Assembly (NCBI RefSeq): GCF_900188155.1
Contig: NZ_FZOG01000002.1
Span: 945,845-1,009,844, forward strand
Length of the DNA: 64,000 nucleotides
Direction: 5' to 3'
Origin: Pseudomonas segetis
GTDB lineage: Bacteria; Pseudomonadota; Gammaproteobacteria; Pseudomonadales; Pseudomonadaceae
The notes below the pieces were generated by a model, which searched no databases, was not told the DNA's origin, and was given only the letters and a program-made list of their open reading frames with translations. Numbering within the stretch: position 1 is the stretch's first letter; each line of letters starts with the position of its first letter. Shown piece after piece: positions 16,836 through 27,431 of this stretch. A program made the translations under genes and the position numbers.

Positions 16836-17729
16836 TTAACCTTCACCGTTCGCGGAGCCAGAGCCTTTTTTACGCTCATGACGCCCACGAAAATCAAACA
16901 GACTGTCGACAATGGCGATTACCACCAGTAACGGATAAGTCAGCTGCATAAACAGCAGCAGCGTGATGTATAGCCCCACAAGCCAAAACTTGGACATCCG
17001 CCCTTGCGCCACCAGCCCATGAATCAGGGCGATGCCTGCAAACGCCAACGGTACGCTACACAACGGTGTCAGCATGGCCATTTGTGGACCGAGATTCGGC
17101 CCTAACAGCATGCCCACCAGCAGCAACATCGCTAACGGCGGCGGCAGCTTCAAGGTGCGAAATTCGCGCCCGAAACCACCCGGGTTATACAACAGCGCCT
17201 GCCAATAACGCCCAAGCATCAGGCTCAACAGGCTGACAATCTGCAACAAAGCTGCCAGCAATCCAGTCAAGACCGGTGCAATCAGGCTGTCCAGACGCGC
17301 TCGCTCATCTACCGACATTTGCTGGTAGACCCCATCGAGCATTTGCGGCATGAGCTGTTTCAACTCACCCGCCATGGCATCGATAGGTTCGCGGAACACC
17401 GCACCCAAAACCAACCCGTACACCAGGCCTAATGCCACGCTGCAAAGCAGCACACGGTTCCAGGACATACTGGAGCGCAACAACAACCCCAGGCCCAGCG
17501 CCCCCAGCAACACCAACAAGGTGCGCGGTTCGCCGAAGTACCACCAGCCAATCGCCGGTAGCAATGCCCATGCGAGGATGCCCAGGGCATCACTCAAACC
17601 GCGCCGCAGGAGTACCAGACAGCCTGCAGCAGCACTCAACCAGAACAGCAGCGGCAATGCCGCCGATCCGACCACCACGAGAGTGGCCTGCATACGGCCG
17701 CGCATAATGAATTCAGCTATGGCGCGCAT
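16836..17729 (-). CDS. Membrane protein of the rpsR-rplI interval (DUF2232/YybS-like)
   Basis: A 297-residue polytopic membrane protein with about eight hydrophobic segments, for example near 15-40, 47-65, 66-85, 95-115, 155-180, 198-220, 222-240 and 248-275. The C-terminus is basic. It resembles the DUF2232/YybS type seen between rpsR and rplI in pseudomonads; I recognise it mainly by position and topology. It has no known function. It starts at ATG 17729, 35 bases after rpsR, and ends 21 bases before rplI, so it is co-transcribed with ribosomal protein genes. Confidence 0.7.
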   Translation of the reverse strand: MRAIAEFIMRGRMQATLVVVGSAALPLLFWLSAAAGCLVLLRRGLSDALGILAWALLPAIGWWYFGEPRTLLVLLGALGLGLLLRSSMSWNRVLLCSVALGLVYGLVLGAVFREPIDAMAGELKQLMPQMLDGVYQQMSVDERARLDSLIAPVLTGLLAALLQIVSLLSLMLGRYWQALLYNPGGFGREFRTLKLPPPLAMLLLVGMLLGPNLGPQMAMLTPLCSVPLAFAGIALIHGLVAQGRMSKFWLVGLYITLLLFMQLTYPLLVVIAIVDSLFDFRGRHERKKGSGSANGEG

Positions 17730-17764
17730 GCGTTAATCCCTTACTACTTGTCGAACATCCGGTC

Positions 17765-17995
17765 TTAGCGGCCGTGGCTGTCGGTGTAAGGCAGCAGGGC
17801 CAGGAAGCGAGCGCGCTTGATAGCGGTAGCCAGCTGACGCTGATAACGAGCCTTAGTACCGGTGATACGGCTAGGAACGATTTTGCCGGTTTCCGAGATG
17901 TAAGCTTTCAGCGTGTTGAGATCTTTGAAATCGATCTCTTTCACGTCTTCAGCGGTGAAACGGCAGAATTTACGACGACGGAAGAAACGTGCCAT
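17765..17995 (-). CDS. rpsR: 30S ribosomal protein S18
   Basis: A 76-residue S18, which forms a heterodimer with S6 on the 30S platform. The core signature is intact: [20 protein letters not shown] and a C-terminal [20 protein letters not shown]. Full family length. It follows rpsF by 28 bases. The S6:S18 dimer is known to autoregulate this operon through the leader RNA described upstream of rpsF. Confidence 0.98.
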   Translation of the reverse strand: MARFFRRRKFCRFTAEDVKEIDFKDLNTLKAYISETGKIVPSRITGTKARYQRQLATAIKRARFLALLPYTDSHGR

Positions 17996-18023
17996 TTGAT
18001 AGGCTCCTCAATAGATCCGTGGA

Positions 18024-18452
18024 TTACTCGTCAGCGTTGTCGCTGTCGTTGTTGTCGCTGTCATCGCTGTTCGAGTCATCAGACTCAGCGTTTTCAGGAC
18101 GGTCACGACGCTCACGGCGCTCACTGCGGTTTTCTTCGGCCTTGAGCATCTCCGACTGTTCAACGACTGCTTCATCGCGACGGATGACCATGTTACGGAT
18201 CACAGCGTCGTTGTAACGGAAGTTGTCTTCCAGCTCAGCCAAGGCTTTGCCGGTGCACTCAACGTTCAGCATCACGTAGTGAGCCTTGTGAACGTTGTTG
18301 ATAGCGTACGCCAGCTGGCGACGGCCCCAATCTTCCAGACGGTGGATTTTGCCGCCGTCTTCTTCGATCAGCTTGGTGTAACGCTCAACCATGCCGCCGA
18401 CTTGCTCGCTCTGGTCCGGGTGAACCAGAAAGATGATTTCGTAATGACGCAT
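18024..18452 (-). CDS. rpsF: 30S ribosomal protein S6
   Basis: A 142-residue S6: the ferredoxin-like core (about 1-95, [14 protein letters not shown] onward) is followed by a long charged tail. The last roughly 20 residues are almost only Asp, Ser, Asn and Glu and end in ADE, the kind of C-terminus to which RimK ligates extra glutamates in enterobacteria and pseudomonads. The DNA for the tail is a degenerate run of short repeats (18027-18070). It is first in its operon, with AAGGAG placed 5 bases before the ATG and sequestered in a leader hairpin. Confidence 0.97.
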   Translation of the reverse strand: MRHYEIIFLVHPDQSEQVGGMVERYTKLIEEDGGKIHRLEDWGRRQLAYAINNVHKAHYVMLNVECTGKALAELEDNFRYNDAVIRNMVIRRDEAVVEQSEMLKAEENRSERRERRDRPENAESDDSNSDDSDNNDSDNADE

Positions 18453-18457
18453 AAATG

Positions 18458-18503
18458 CTCCTTACGGGTTGTAGCCTGCCGCTTAATGCAGTCAGGCAAG
18501 GAG
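18458..18503 (-). promoter_or_regulatory. S6:S18-type autoregulatory leader of rpsF
   Basis: On the minus strand the leader contains CTCCTT (18503-18498), an inner 5-bp stem GCCTG/CAGGC (18497-18493 with 18478-18474), an ACCCG segment, and the Shine-Dalgarno AAGGAG (18463-18458). CTCCTT is an exact complement of the Shine-Dalgarno, so the outer stem hides the ribosome site while the inner stem forms a presentable motif. This matches the reported S6:S18 mRNA-binding leader of rpsF operons in general layout. Protein binding here is inference. Confidence 0.65.
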
Positions 18504-18652
18504 TGAATATCACTTGTTTAGTCTTGCTGAACAGAGGGCACAAAAGCGCCTGCCGTCACGGCAAGGGGCGACATTCTAGAGAAGCCCCCGGCGACAAGCA
18601 AGGTAAACTGGTGATTATTTGAACAATTGCAGACTGGGTGTGAATCAATGCC

Positions 18653-18722
18653 GCGAGATGCCGGACAAGATCCGGCACCTCGCGCTGCCCTGTGCGTCAG
18701 GCCATGAAATAGCGAGCCTGAC
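18653..18722. repeat. Two hairpins in the rlmB-rpsF intergenic region
   Basis: A 13-bp near-perfect inverted repeat (18653-18665 with 18671-18683, loop CAAGA, one mismatch) is followed by a second one, GTCAGGC (18696-18702) with GCCTGAC (18716-18722). Neither has a T-run. They lie within 90 bases downstream of the rlmB stop, so they may mark the 3' end of the rnr-rlmB transcript. Confidence 0.5.
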
Positions 18723-18736
18723 AGCGCCACACCATA

Positions 18737-19486
18737 CTATTTTTTGATGCTGCGCCTTTGACGCATGGCTTCAAACAGGCAAACACCGGTGGCTACCGAG
18801 ACGTTGAGGCTGCTGACACTGCCCGCCATGGGCAGCTTGACCAGGTAATCGCAGTGTTCACGAGTGAGACGGCGCATACCACGCCCCTCCGCGCCCATGA
18901 CCAGAATGGTCGGGCCAGTCAGGTCTTGATCATAGATCTCTTGCTCGGCTTCACCGGCAGTTCCGACGACCCACAAACCGCGCTGCTGTAGTTTTTCCAG
19001 GCTGCGCGCCAGGTTGGTCACCGCCACCAGCGGGATCACTTCAGCAGCGCCACAGGCGACTTTACGCACCGTTGCATTGAGCGTGGCCGACTTGTCCTTC
19101 GGGATCAGTACCGCCAGCGCGCCCGCAGCATCAGCGGTGCGCAGGCAGGCGCCAAGATTGTGCGGATCGGTTACGCCATCGAGCACCAGGATCAGCGGCG
19201 CGCCCTCGGTACGGTCGAGCAACTCATCAAGCATGGCCTCGCCCCACACCTGGCTCGGACTCACATCAGCAACAACACCCTGATGCACGCCTTCAACCCA
19301 GGCATCCATCTCACGTCGCTCACACTGACCAACCGCCACGCGAGCCTCGGCCGCCAAAGCGATCAGGGTTTGCACTCGCGGATCACTGCGCCCTTCGGCC
19401 AACCACACCTGCTTTACGCGCTTGGGGTGGTGTCGCAGCAATGCTTCTACGGCGTGCACGCCGTAGATTTTTTCCAACTGACTCAT
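18737..19486 (-). CDS. rlmB: 23S rRNA (guanosine-2251-2'-O)-methyltransferase
   Basis: A 249-residue SPOUT (SpoU) methyltransferase that 2'-O-methylates Gm2251 in the P-loop of 23S rRNA using SAM. The N-terminal L30e-like substrate domain (about 1-80) is followed by the knotted SPOUT domain. SpoU motifs are clear: DPHNLGACLRTADAAG, LVMGAEGRGMRRLT and LPMAGSVSSLNVSVATGV. It starts at ATG 19486, overlapping the rnr stop by 4 bases (ATGA), so it is translationally coupled to RNase R, as in many gammaproteobacteria. Confidence 0.95.
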   Translation of the reverse strand: MSQLEKIYGVHAVEALLRHHPKRVKQVWLAEGRSDPRVQTLIALAAEARVAVGQCERREMDAWVEGVHQGVVADVSPSQVWGEAMLDELLDRTEGAPLILVLDGVTDPHNLGACLRTADAAGALAVLIPKDKSATLNATVRKVACGAAEVIPLVAVTNLARSLEKLQQRGLWVVGTAGEAEQEIYDQDLTGPTILVMGAEGRGMRRLTREHCDYLVKLPMAGSVSSLNVSVATGVCLFEAMRQRRSIKK

Positions 19487-22068
19487 GGTTTCGCCTTACG
19501 TTTACGCGGTGCACTGCTCGTGGCTCCACCAGACTTTGGCGGGCCTTTACGGTGTTTAGAAGGCGCAGCAGCCTTGCCATCTGCCTTGGCGCCGGACTTG
19601 GATTTAGCCCCAGCCGCCTTCGGCTTCGCCTTGGAGCCAGCCAGCAGCGCACGCTTGACGTCACGGCTTTTCTGCACGTCGGCGCTCGGCGCATCCTTAT
19701 TGGCCGGTTTACCCTGACGCTCCGTCTTGCTGCTGCGCTCGCCTTTGGCTGGACGCTCGGTGCGCCCCCGCCCGGTATCGCCACGCTTGCGTCCGACGGC
19801 GGCATCGATACCGCTTTGCGCCATCTCGAAGTCGATCTTGCGCTCGTCGAGATCAACCCGCATCACCTTCACTTCAACACTGTCACCCAGGCGGAAGTTA
19901 CGGCCACTGCGCTCACCGGCCAAGCGATGATGAACCGGGTCGAAGTGGTAATAATCCGCCGGTAGCGCGGTGACATGCACCAAACCTTCCACGTAGATAT
20001 CACTCAGCTCGACGAACAGGCCAAAACCGGTCACCGCGGTGATTACACCCGGAAAGGTCTCGCCAACGCGGTCTTTCATAAACTCGCATTTGAGCCAGTT
20101 GACCACATCGCGCGTAGCCTCGTCGGCGCGGCGCTCAGACATAGAGCACTGCTCGCCCAGTTCCTCGAGCATTGCCTCGTCGTACGGATAGATCCGCGCC
20201 TTGGGCATGCTGGTGGCGCCGGCACGCTGAACGTGCGGGGTATCCAGCTTGGAGCGAATCACACTGCGGATGGCCCTATGGATCAACAGATCCGGGTAAC
20301 GGCGAATCGGCGAGGTGAAATGCGCATAAGCATCGTAATTGAGGCCAAAGTGGCCATGGTTGTCGGCGCTGTACACAGCCTGGCTCAATGAACGCAGCAT
20401 CACGGTCTGAATCAGGTGGTAGTCAGGGCGATCCTTGATGGTTTCAAGCAGCGCCTGGTAATCCTTCGGCGACGGGCCGTCCTTGGCCTTGCCACGGTGC
20501 AGGCTCAAGCCCAGCTCACCCAAAAACGCCTTGAGTTTTTCCAGGCGTTCAGGCGGCGGCCCGTCATGCACGCGATACAAAGCCGGAATTTCATGCTTTT
20601 GCATAAACGCGGCTGTGGCAACGTTGGCGGCCAGCATGCATTCTTCGATCAGCTTGTGTGCATCGTTGCGCTGGGTCGGGCGAATCTCGGCAATCTTGCG
20701 CCCAGCGCCGAAGATGATGCGGGTTTCCTGAGTCTCGAAGTCAATCGCACCGCGCTCATGACGCGCAGCCAAAAGCACGTGATACAGGGAATAGAGCTGC
20801 TTGAGATGCGGCAACACTTCTTTGTATTCGCTACACAGGGCCTTGCCATCGGCAGTCTTCGGCTGCTCAAGCATGGTGCTGACCTTGTTGTAGGTCAGGC
20901 GCGCATGGGAATGAATAACCGCTTCATAGAACTGGTAGTCAGTCATCTTGCCGGTCTTAGAGATAGTCATCTCGCAAACCATGGCCAGGCGATCAACATG
21001 CGGATTCAGCGAACACAGGCCGTTGGACAGTTCCTCCGGCAGCATCGGGATCACCCGCTCCGGGAAATACACCGAGTTGCCGCGCACTTGCGCCTCGGCA
21101 TCCAGCGCCGAGCCGATTTTGACGTAATGGGAAACGTCAGCGATAGCGACATACAGCTTCCAGCCGCCACCGAACAGTCGCCAGTTACCGCCACCTTTTT
21201 CGCAATACACCGCGTCATCGAAGTCACGCGCATCTTCGCCGTCGATGGTGACGAACGGCAGATGACGCAAATCAACCCGCTTTTCCTTGTCCTTTTCTTC
21301 GACTTCAGGCTTGAGCTTGCTGGCTTCTTTAACGACAGCATCTGGCCAGACATGGGGGATGTCGTAGCTGCGCAAGGCAACATCGATTTCCATGCCAGGG
21401 GCCATGTAATTGCCCACGACCTCGACCACATCACCTTGCGGCTGGAAGCGCTGGGTTGGCCAGTGGGTGATTTTCACCTCAACGAACTGGCCCTGCTTGG
21501 CCCCCGCATTGCGACCCTGGGTAACCAGCACTTCCTGCTGGATTTTCGGATTATCAGGAATGACGAAGCCAATGCCGCTTTCTTCGTAATAGCGGCCGAC
21601 GATGGATTCATGACCGCGGGAGATCACTTCAACCACGGCGCCTTCGCGGCGGCCACGCCGATCAAGACCGGCAACCCGCGCCAATGCACGATCGCCATCG
21701 AAAACCAGGCGCATCTGCGCCGGGCTCAGAAACAGGTCGTCGCTGCCATCATCGGGCACCAGGAAGCCAAAGCCGTCGCGGTGACCACTGATCCGCCCCA
21801 GCACCAAATCCAGCTTATCGACCGGAGCATAGGTGCCGCGACGCGTGTAAATAAGCTGACCGTCGCGCTCCATTGCACGCAGTCGACGACGCAGTGCTTC
21901 CACCTGCTCGTCAGTTGTCAGTCCGAACTCTTCCAGCAGCTGTTCGCGGTTTGCCGGGGAGCCACGCTCATCGAGATGCTTGAGAATAAGCTCACGACTA
22001 GGGATGGGATTTTCATACTTTTCCGCTTCACGGGCGGCCTCGGGATCGAGGGATTGCCAATCGGCCAT
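19483..22068 (-). CDS. rnr: Ribonuclease R
   Basis: An 861-residue processive 3'-5' exoribonuclease of the RNB/RNase II family that can degrade structured RNA. Order: N-terminal helix-turn-helix-like segment (about 15-75), two cold-shock domains (about 80-250), RNB catalytic domain with the Asp cluster TIDGEDARDFDDAVY (about 275-289), S1 domain (GETFPGVITAVTGFGLFVEL, about 655-735), and a Lys/Ala/Gly-rich basic tail (about 750-861) characteristic of RNase R rather than RNase II. The start is ATG 22068. rlmB overlaps its stop. Confidence 0.96.
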   Translation of the reverse strand: MADWQSLDPEAAREAEKYENPIPSRELILKHLDERGSPANREQLLEEFGLTTDEQVEALRRRLRAMERDGQLIYTRRGTYAPVDKLDLVLGRISGHRDGFGFLVPDDGSDDLFLSPAQMRLVFDGDRALARVAGLDRRGRREGAVVEVISRGHESIVGRYYEESGIGFVIPDNPKIQQEVLVTQGRNAGAKQGQFVEVKITHWPTQRFQPQGDVVEVVGNYMAPGMEIDVALRSYDIPHVWPDAVVKEASKLKPEVEEKDKEKRVDLRHLPFVTIDGEDARDFDDAVYCEKGGGNWRLFGGGWKLYVAIADVSHYVKIGSALDAEAQVRGNSVYFPERVIPMLPEELSNGLCSLNPHVDRLAMVCEMTISKTGKMTDYQFYEAVIHSHARLTYNKVSTMLEQPKTADGKALCSEYKEVLPHLKQLYSLYHVLLAARHERGAIDFETQETRIIFGAGRKIAEIRPTQRNDAHKLIEECMLAANVATAAFMQKHEIPALYRVHDGPPPERLEKLKAFLGELGLSLHRGKAKDGPSPKDYQALLETIKDRPDYHLIQTVMLRSLSQAVYSADNHGHFGLNYDAYAHFTSPIRRYPDLLIHRAIRSVIRSKLDTPHVQRAGATSMPKARIYPYDEAMLEELGEQCSMSERRADEATRDVVNWLKCEFMKDRVGETFPGVITAVTGFGLFVELSDIYVEGLVHVTALPADYYHFDPVHHRLAGERSGRNFRLGDSVEVKVMRVDLDERKIDFEMAQSGIDAAVGRKRGDTGRGRTERPAKGERSSKTERQGKPANKDAPSADVQKSRDVKRALLAGSKAKPKAAGAKSKSGAKADGKAAAPSKHRKGPPKSGGATSSAPRKRKAKP

Positions 22069-22180
22069 TAGAGAGGATTCACCTTTTCTATATAAATTCG
22101 GTTTGTCATACGCCTATTGAAGCGCGAAACAGGTGTCCGGGTCAGCCCGCAACACATAATATTTTTTTTAACGACAGGGG

Positions 22181-22209
22181 TTTACAAGTAAAAAACCGAT
22201 CCGTATTAT
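22181..22209 (+). promoter_or_regulatory. Sigma-70 promoter of tRNA-Leu
   Basis: TTTACA (22181-22186) and TATTAT (22204-22209) are separated by exactly 17 bases. The sequence after the -10 (GCGCGCC) is GC-rich, as in stringently controlled stable-RNA promoters. The expected transcription start near 22216 leaves a leader of about 58 bases. Confidence 0.75.
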
Positions 22210-22273
22210 GCGCGCCACAACGACGGCAAACGTTGTTGTAGTTGATAGCAAAAGAGCAATCTTTGCAATCAAT

Positions 22274-22360
22274 GCCCAGGTGGTGAAATTGGTAGACACG
22301 CCAGCTTCAGGTGCTGGTGACCTTACGGTCGTGGAAGTTCGAGTCTTCTCCTGGGCACCA
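22274..22360 (+). tRNA. tRNA-Leu (anticodon CAG)
   Basis: An 87-base class II tRNA. The acceptor stem GCCCAGG (22274-22280) pairs with CCTGGGC, the D-loop contains TGGTAGAC, the anticodon loop CTTCAGGTG gives anticodon CAG, a long variable arm follows (about 22318-22333), then the T-arm with GTTCGAGTC, and CCA is encoded at the 3' end. It reads CUG, the main leucine codon of GC-rich pseudomonads. A strong promoter and terminator flank it. Confidence 0.96.
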
Positions 22361-22365
22361 AATTC

Positions 22366-22397
22366 AAAAAAACCGAGCCAAACAGCTCGGTTTTTTT
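22366..22397. terminator. Bidirectional terminator after tRNA-Leu
   Basis: CCGAGC (22373-22378) and GCTCGG (22385-22390) form a stem with a 6-base loop, flanked by seven A's on the left and seven T's on the right. It ends the tRNA on the plus strand and could also end the leftward chemoreceptor transcript whose stop is 74 bases away. Confidence 0.88.
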
Positions 22398-22470
22398 ATG
22401 CCTGCGTTTCAGCTTAGCAGCTGCCCGGCAAAAGCCACCAAGAAACCCTGGCGGCCTTGCATTCAGCGCG

Positions 22471-24423
22471 CTAGACCTTGAACTGCCCCAAGCTCAGGCT
22501 TAACTGGGAAGCCAGCCCATCCAGCACCCGGCCACTCTTGGCGGTCGCCGCTACAGCCTCAGCCGCACGCTGCGATTCAGCATGAATGACCTCCACTCGC
22601 CGACGAACAGCCGCTGCCCCCTCAGCCTGGTGCCGGGCAGCACCCGCCGCGGCATTGATCGCTCCGTGCACCTCTTCCACCGAGACCTGCACCGAACCCT
22701 GCAGCCGCTCACTCTCATTCAGCGCCGCCAATCCTTGTGCCGCCTGTCGGCTCGCTTGCTCAATTGCACTCACAGCCTCGCGCGCTCCCTGCTGCAAGGC
22801 ACCTATATGCGCCTGAATGTCACCAGTCGATTGCTGGGTTTTACTGGCCAAGGCCCGTACCTCGTCCGCAACCACCGCAAAACCACGGCCGCTTTCGCCC
22901 GCCCGTGCAGCCTCAATTGCGGCATTGAGCGCCAGCAGGTTAGTTTGCTCGGCGATACCATGTATGACCGTCAGCACCACTTCGATCTGCTCACTTTGCC
23001 GCGCCAGGCGCTGAATTACCGCCGCACCGGTATCGACACTGTCAACCAGCTCGGCAATGGAACCACCGACACGCCTGGCGATCGCCGAATTATCCTCGGT
23101 GGCCTGGCGAATAGAGCCAACACGCTGCAACGCCTCCTGCATGGACTGGCTTTCGGCCTGCGCTTCGTCGGCCATCTGCGCCAGCGCGTGCAAGCTGCCC
23201 GCCACCTCATCACGCTGGCGCGCCGCAGAAACCTCAGCCGCCGCGCTACGCACAGCCAGACTTTCGATTTCGACCCCTGTGCGCACGGCGATATCACCGG
23301 CCTCGCGGACAATAGGCTGTAGCTTGCCGACAAAGCGATTGACCACCGCGGCCATGTCACCGATTTCATCCCGACTGTTCATCTGCACCCGACGTGTCAG
23401 ATCGCCCTCGCCGGCGGCCCAGTCATCCATCACCGCAATCAGGGTGTGCAGCTTGCTCACCACGCGACGCCCCAAAACCAGGGCCAGTACCAGCAAAATG
23501 ACCAGACCGACCAGCGCCAAGCCAATACTGATATTCCAGCGCAGGCTCTGCGCGGCCGACTCAATCGCCTGCCGACTGTTTTCAGCCATGGCTTGCGCGG
23601 TTTGCTGGGCACCTTTGAGCCGTGACGCCAATGCCGCCGCACTGTCACTGGCCGCCGCACTCAAACCATCCGAAACCAGCTGGCCGCTGCTCTGGATCAG
23701 TGCAGCAAAGCGTTGGTCAAGCTGGGCAACGACCTTATCGACATCAACGGTCGATACACCAAGGATTACCTTGCCAATCTCCGACCCCATTGGATTGATT
23801 GATGCTTCAACCACATAAACCCCGGGATCACTTGCCGCCGCATTGAGCAATTTATCCAGAGAACCGCGCCCCTGCCCCTTGGCGATCAGGGCCTTGACTC
23901 GCTCATCCGTACGATTGACATGACGCGTCAGGCGCTCGCCACCGGCATCAACATAGACGGCAAAAAGCACATTTGAGTTGCGATGGGCCATGCGCACCAG
24001 CTCGGTCAGGGCTGGCACGTCATTGTCCCAAATGGCTTTTGGGGCGACCGCCGCCAGAAGCTGCGCCAAGTCATCCGCCGACTGCTTGAGATTGCTCTCC
24101 AGTATGCCGCGCAGCTGCACCTGCTCCGCGCTCAGGCGCTCCTTCAGCCCAGCCCCAAGGCTTGCCTGGGTTCGACTGGATAGCCCCTCAAGCCCGCCAC
24201 GCACCTCGGCGCTGGCCGCCTCGAGATCAGTCGACAGTTGCCGGGTGTCGCTGCCCAGACGCGCAGACAGATCCTCAACCAGCGTGCTCACCGTTGTGCG
24301 CGTAAGCATCACAGCAACCAGCACTTGCACCAACAACGCCAGCCCCAAGGCAATAAATACCGGGCGCAACAAACGACTGCGTAACAACGAAGCAATGGCA
24401 AACACGGGACGACTCCTCAACAA
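22471..24423 (-). CDS. Methyl-accepting chemotaxis protein
   Basis: A 650-residue chemoreceptor. It has one membrane span near 15-37, a periplasmic domain (about 40-295) with a Cache-like portion around 140-240, a second span (about 297-317), a HAMP domain (about 318-370), and a cytoplasmic signalling domain whose hairpin tip is fully conserved ([20 protein letters not shown]). It passes ligand occupancy to CheA/CheW at the cell pole. The ligand cannot be deduced. It is a single gene between tRNA-Leu and purA, which suggests a strain- or clade-specific insertion into a conserved neighbourhood. Confidence 0.93.
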   Translation of the reverse strand: MLRSRPVFAIASLLRSRLLRPVFIALGLALLVQVLVAVMLTRTTVSTLVEDLSARLGSDTRQLSTDLEAASAEVRGGLEGLSSRTQASLGAGLKERLSAEQVQLRGILESNLKQSADDLAQLLAAVAPKAIWDNDVPALTELVRMAHRNSNVLFAVYVDAGGERLTRHVNRTDERVKALIAKGQGRGSLDKLLNAAASDPGVYVVEASINPMGSEIGKVILGVSTVDVDKVVAQLDQRFAALIQSSGQLVSDGLSAAASDSAAALASRLKGAQQTAQAMAENSRQAIESAAQSLRWNISIGLALVGLVILLVLALVLGRRVVSKLHTLIAVMDDWAAGEGDLTRRVQMNSRDEIGDMAAVVNRFVGKLQPIVREAGDIAVRTGVEIESLAVRSAAAEVSAARQRDEVAGSLHALAQMADEAQAESQSMQEALQRVGSIRQATEDNSAIARRVGGSIAELVDSVDTGAAVIQRLARQSEQIEVVLTVIHGIAEQTNLLALNAAIEAARAGESGRGFAVVADEVRALASKTQQSTGDIQAHIGALQQGAREAVSAIEQASRQAAQGLAALNESERLQGSVQVSVEEVHGAINAAAGAARHQAEGAAAVRRRVEVIHAESQRAAEAVAATAKSGRVLDGLASQLSLSLGQFKV

Positions 24424-24517
24424 CCGTACTTCTATAACGGCGACTTCCGGAATTAGTTGAGCCCAAGCAAGCCTTATGCCTAACTATCCTTGATCACATG
24501 CAAGCCAAGCAGAATGC

Positions 24518-24547
24518 AAAAAGGGCCGCACCAGGCGACCCTTTTTT
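24518..24547. terminator. Terminator downstream of purA
   Basis: GGGCCGC (24523-24529) and GCGACCC (24535-24541) pair, with one G-U, across a 5-base loop. A5 precedes and T6 follows, so it can work on either strand. It lies 17 bases past the purA stop on the minus strand. Confidence 0.85.
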
Positions 24548-24563
24548 CAACAACAGGTAATGC

Positions 24564-25883
<1,320 letters not shown>

Positions 25884-25914
25884 CTAGATGTCGGCGATAA
25901 CCGACGGAAACATA

Positions 25915-27102
25915 TCAGGACGCCAGGGGCGTCACTTGCCAACGACCATCACGCAACTGCAACTGACGGTCACAGCCAGCCTCATGCGCATCAGCCAAAC
26001 CCTGTTCTGGCAGAGCCTGTACCACCCGCGCGCCTTCGCCACGCAGCTTTTGTACCGCTTGCCACAGGTAAACATCGTGGTGATCAGGCGCCCAAATGCC
26101 CGCCGGCGCATCCGCCAGTTGCATGTTGCCCAAGCTCACCAGGGTTTTTAAATCCGTCGAGAAGCCTGTTGCCGGGCGCGCGCGACCGAAGTCTGCGCCG
26201 ATATCATCGTAACGACCACCCTGGGCAATCGACTGGCCGACACCCGGTACAAACGCAGCAAACACCACGCCAGTGTGATAGTGATAGCCGCGCAACTCGC
26301 CAAGATCAAAGTACAGCGGTAATTCTGGATAGCGCAGGCTCAGCTCATCGGCAATCGCCAGCAGGTCATCCAGTGCGGCATGCACATCATCCGGCGCCTC
26401 GACCAGGCATGCCTGCGCCAGGTCAAGCACCTCACGGCCACCGCACAGCTCAGCCAGCGCACGCAGCATCTTGCCCAGCTCGGCGGGCAATGCGGCGGTC
26501 AACTCGGCGATTTCATCAATGGCCTTGCGCTGCAGGGCATCGAACAACTGCTGCTCGGCCGCACCCGACAAGCCAGCTGCCCGCGCCAGACCGCGATAGA
26601 TGCCGACATGACCGAGATCCATGTGCACATCCGGCACAGCCGCCAGCTCAAGCGTGTTGACCAGCAGGCTGATAACCTCGACATCGCTTGCAGGGCTCGC
26701 ATCGCCATACAACTCGGCACCCAACTGGATCGGGCTACGCGAGGTGGTCAGCGCACGCGGCTGGGCATGCAGCACACTGCCGGCATAGCACAGCCGGCTC
26801 GGCCCTTCCCGCCGCAGCGTATGTGCGTCGATACGGGCAACCTGCGGCGTAATGTCCGCGCGGAACCCCATCTGCCGACCCGATAAAGGATCGATCACCT
26901 TGAACGTCCGCAGATCGAGATCCTGACCCGCGCCAGTCAGCAGCGACTCAAGGTATTCGATATGCGGCGTTACTACGAATTCATAGCCCCAACGCTGGAA
27001 TAGATCCAGCACTTGGCGGCGCGCCACTTCGATGCGCGCAGCCTCTGGAGGTAATACTTCTTCGATGCCATCTGGCAGCAGCCAGCGGTCTACCGTCGCC
27101 AT
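25915..27102 (-). CDS. hisZ: ATP phosphoribosyltransferase regulatory subunit HisZ
   Basis: A 395-residue paralogue of the histidyl-tRNA synthetase catalytic domain that lacks aminoacylation activity. It assembles with the short form of HisG to make the first enzyme of histidine synthesis, and it binds the feedback inhibitor. The class II-like core runs from [15 protein letters not shown] near the start through [15 protein letters not shown]; the C-terminus lacks the HisRS anticodon-binding domain, which separates it from HisS. The upstream in-frame Met at 27135 is less likely than ATG 27102. It sits between a DUF2065 gene and purA on the same strand. Confidence 0.93.
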   Translation of the reverse strand: MATVDRWLLPDGIEEVLPPEAARIEVARRQVLDLFQRWGYEFVVTPHIEYLESLLTGAGQDLDLRTFKVIDPLSGRQMGFRADITPQVARIDAHTLRREGPSRLCYAGSVLHAQPRALTTSRSPIQLGAELYGDASPASDVEVISLLVNTLELAAVPDVHMDLGHVGIYRGLARAAGLSGAAEQQLFDALQRKAIDEIAELTAALPAELGKMLRALAELCGGREVLDLAQACLVEAPDDVHAALDDLLAIADELSLRYPELPLYFDLGELRGYHYHTGVVFAAFVPGVGQSIAQGGRYDDIGADFGRARPATGFSTDLKTLVSLGNMQLADAPAGIWAPDHHDVYLWQAVQKLRGEGARVVQALPEQGLADAHEAGCDRQLQLRDGRWQVTPLAS

Positions 27103-27139
27103 TTCGCCATTCCCCTCTTGATCCGGGCGGCACAAGCCA

Positions 27140-27325
27140 TCAGTGAAGCCAATAAAGAAGCGCTGTGCCCAGCAACATGCTGGTCAGCCCCATAAGACGC
27201 AGTCCGCGATCCGACAACTGAGCCAGTTGCTCGACCGCACCGCGCCAACGACGCGGATAGAGGAAGGGCAGGACACCTTCGAGCACCAAGACCAAACAAA
27301 CTGCTATGCCTAATTCCTGCCACAT
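27140..27325 (-). CDS. DUF2065 (YjeT-type) small membrane protein
   Basis: A 61-residue protein with two hydrophobic segments (about 6-24 and 42-60) separated by a short basic loop, matching the DUF2065 family (E. coli YjeT) usually found between hflC and purA or hisZ. Its function is unknown. ATG 27325 (MWQELG) is preferred to the in-frame Met at 27334 because it matches the compact family form. It ends 37 bases before hisZ. Confidence 0.85.
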   Translation of the reverse strand: MWQELGIAVCLVLVLEGVLPFLYPRRWRGAVEQLAQLSDRGLRLMGLTSMLLGTALLYWLH

Positions 27326-27340
27326 GATTCCCACAGACGC

Positions 27341-27363
27341 AAAAAAGCCGGGATTTTCCCGGC
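27341..27363 (-). terminator. Rho-independent terminator after hflC
   Basis: GCCGGGA (27347-27353) and TCCCGGC (27357-27363) form a perfect 7-bp stem with a 3-base loop. On the minus strand it is followed by T6 (27346-27341), about 70 bases past the hflC stop. Confidence 0.88.
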
Positions 27364-27396
27364 TGCCGCATCATACCACGTTTTCTTGAACGGTCA

Positions 27397-27425
27397 CCCC
27401 GACGGACGACATGCGTCCGTCGGGG
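27397..27425. repeat. Perfect 12-bp inverted repeat just past hflC
   Basis: CCCCGACGGACG (27397-27408) and CGTCCGTCGGGG (27414-27425) are exact complements around a 5-base loop (ACATG). It begins 6 bases after the hflC stop on the minus strand and precedes the T-run terminator, so it may protect the 3' end of the hflKC message. No T-run of its own. Confidence 0.65.
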
Positions 27426-27431
27426 CAAGCA

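Noticed and set aside
20416..22071. 551-codon rightward frame opposite rnr
   Set aside because: Antisense to the RNB and cold-shock domains of RNase R; no independent support.
22208..22417. 69-codon frame across tRNA-Leu
   Set aside because: Its bases are explained by the tRNA, its promoter and its terminator.
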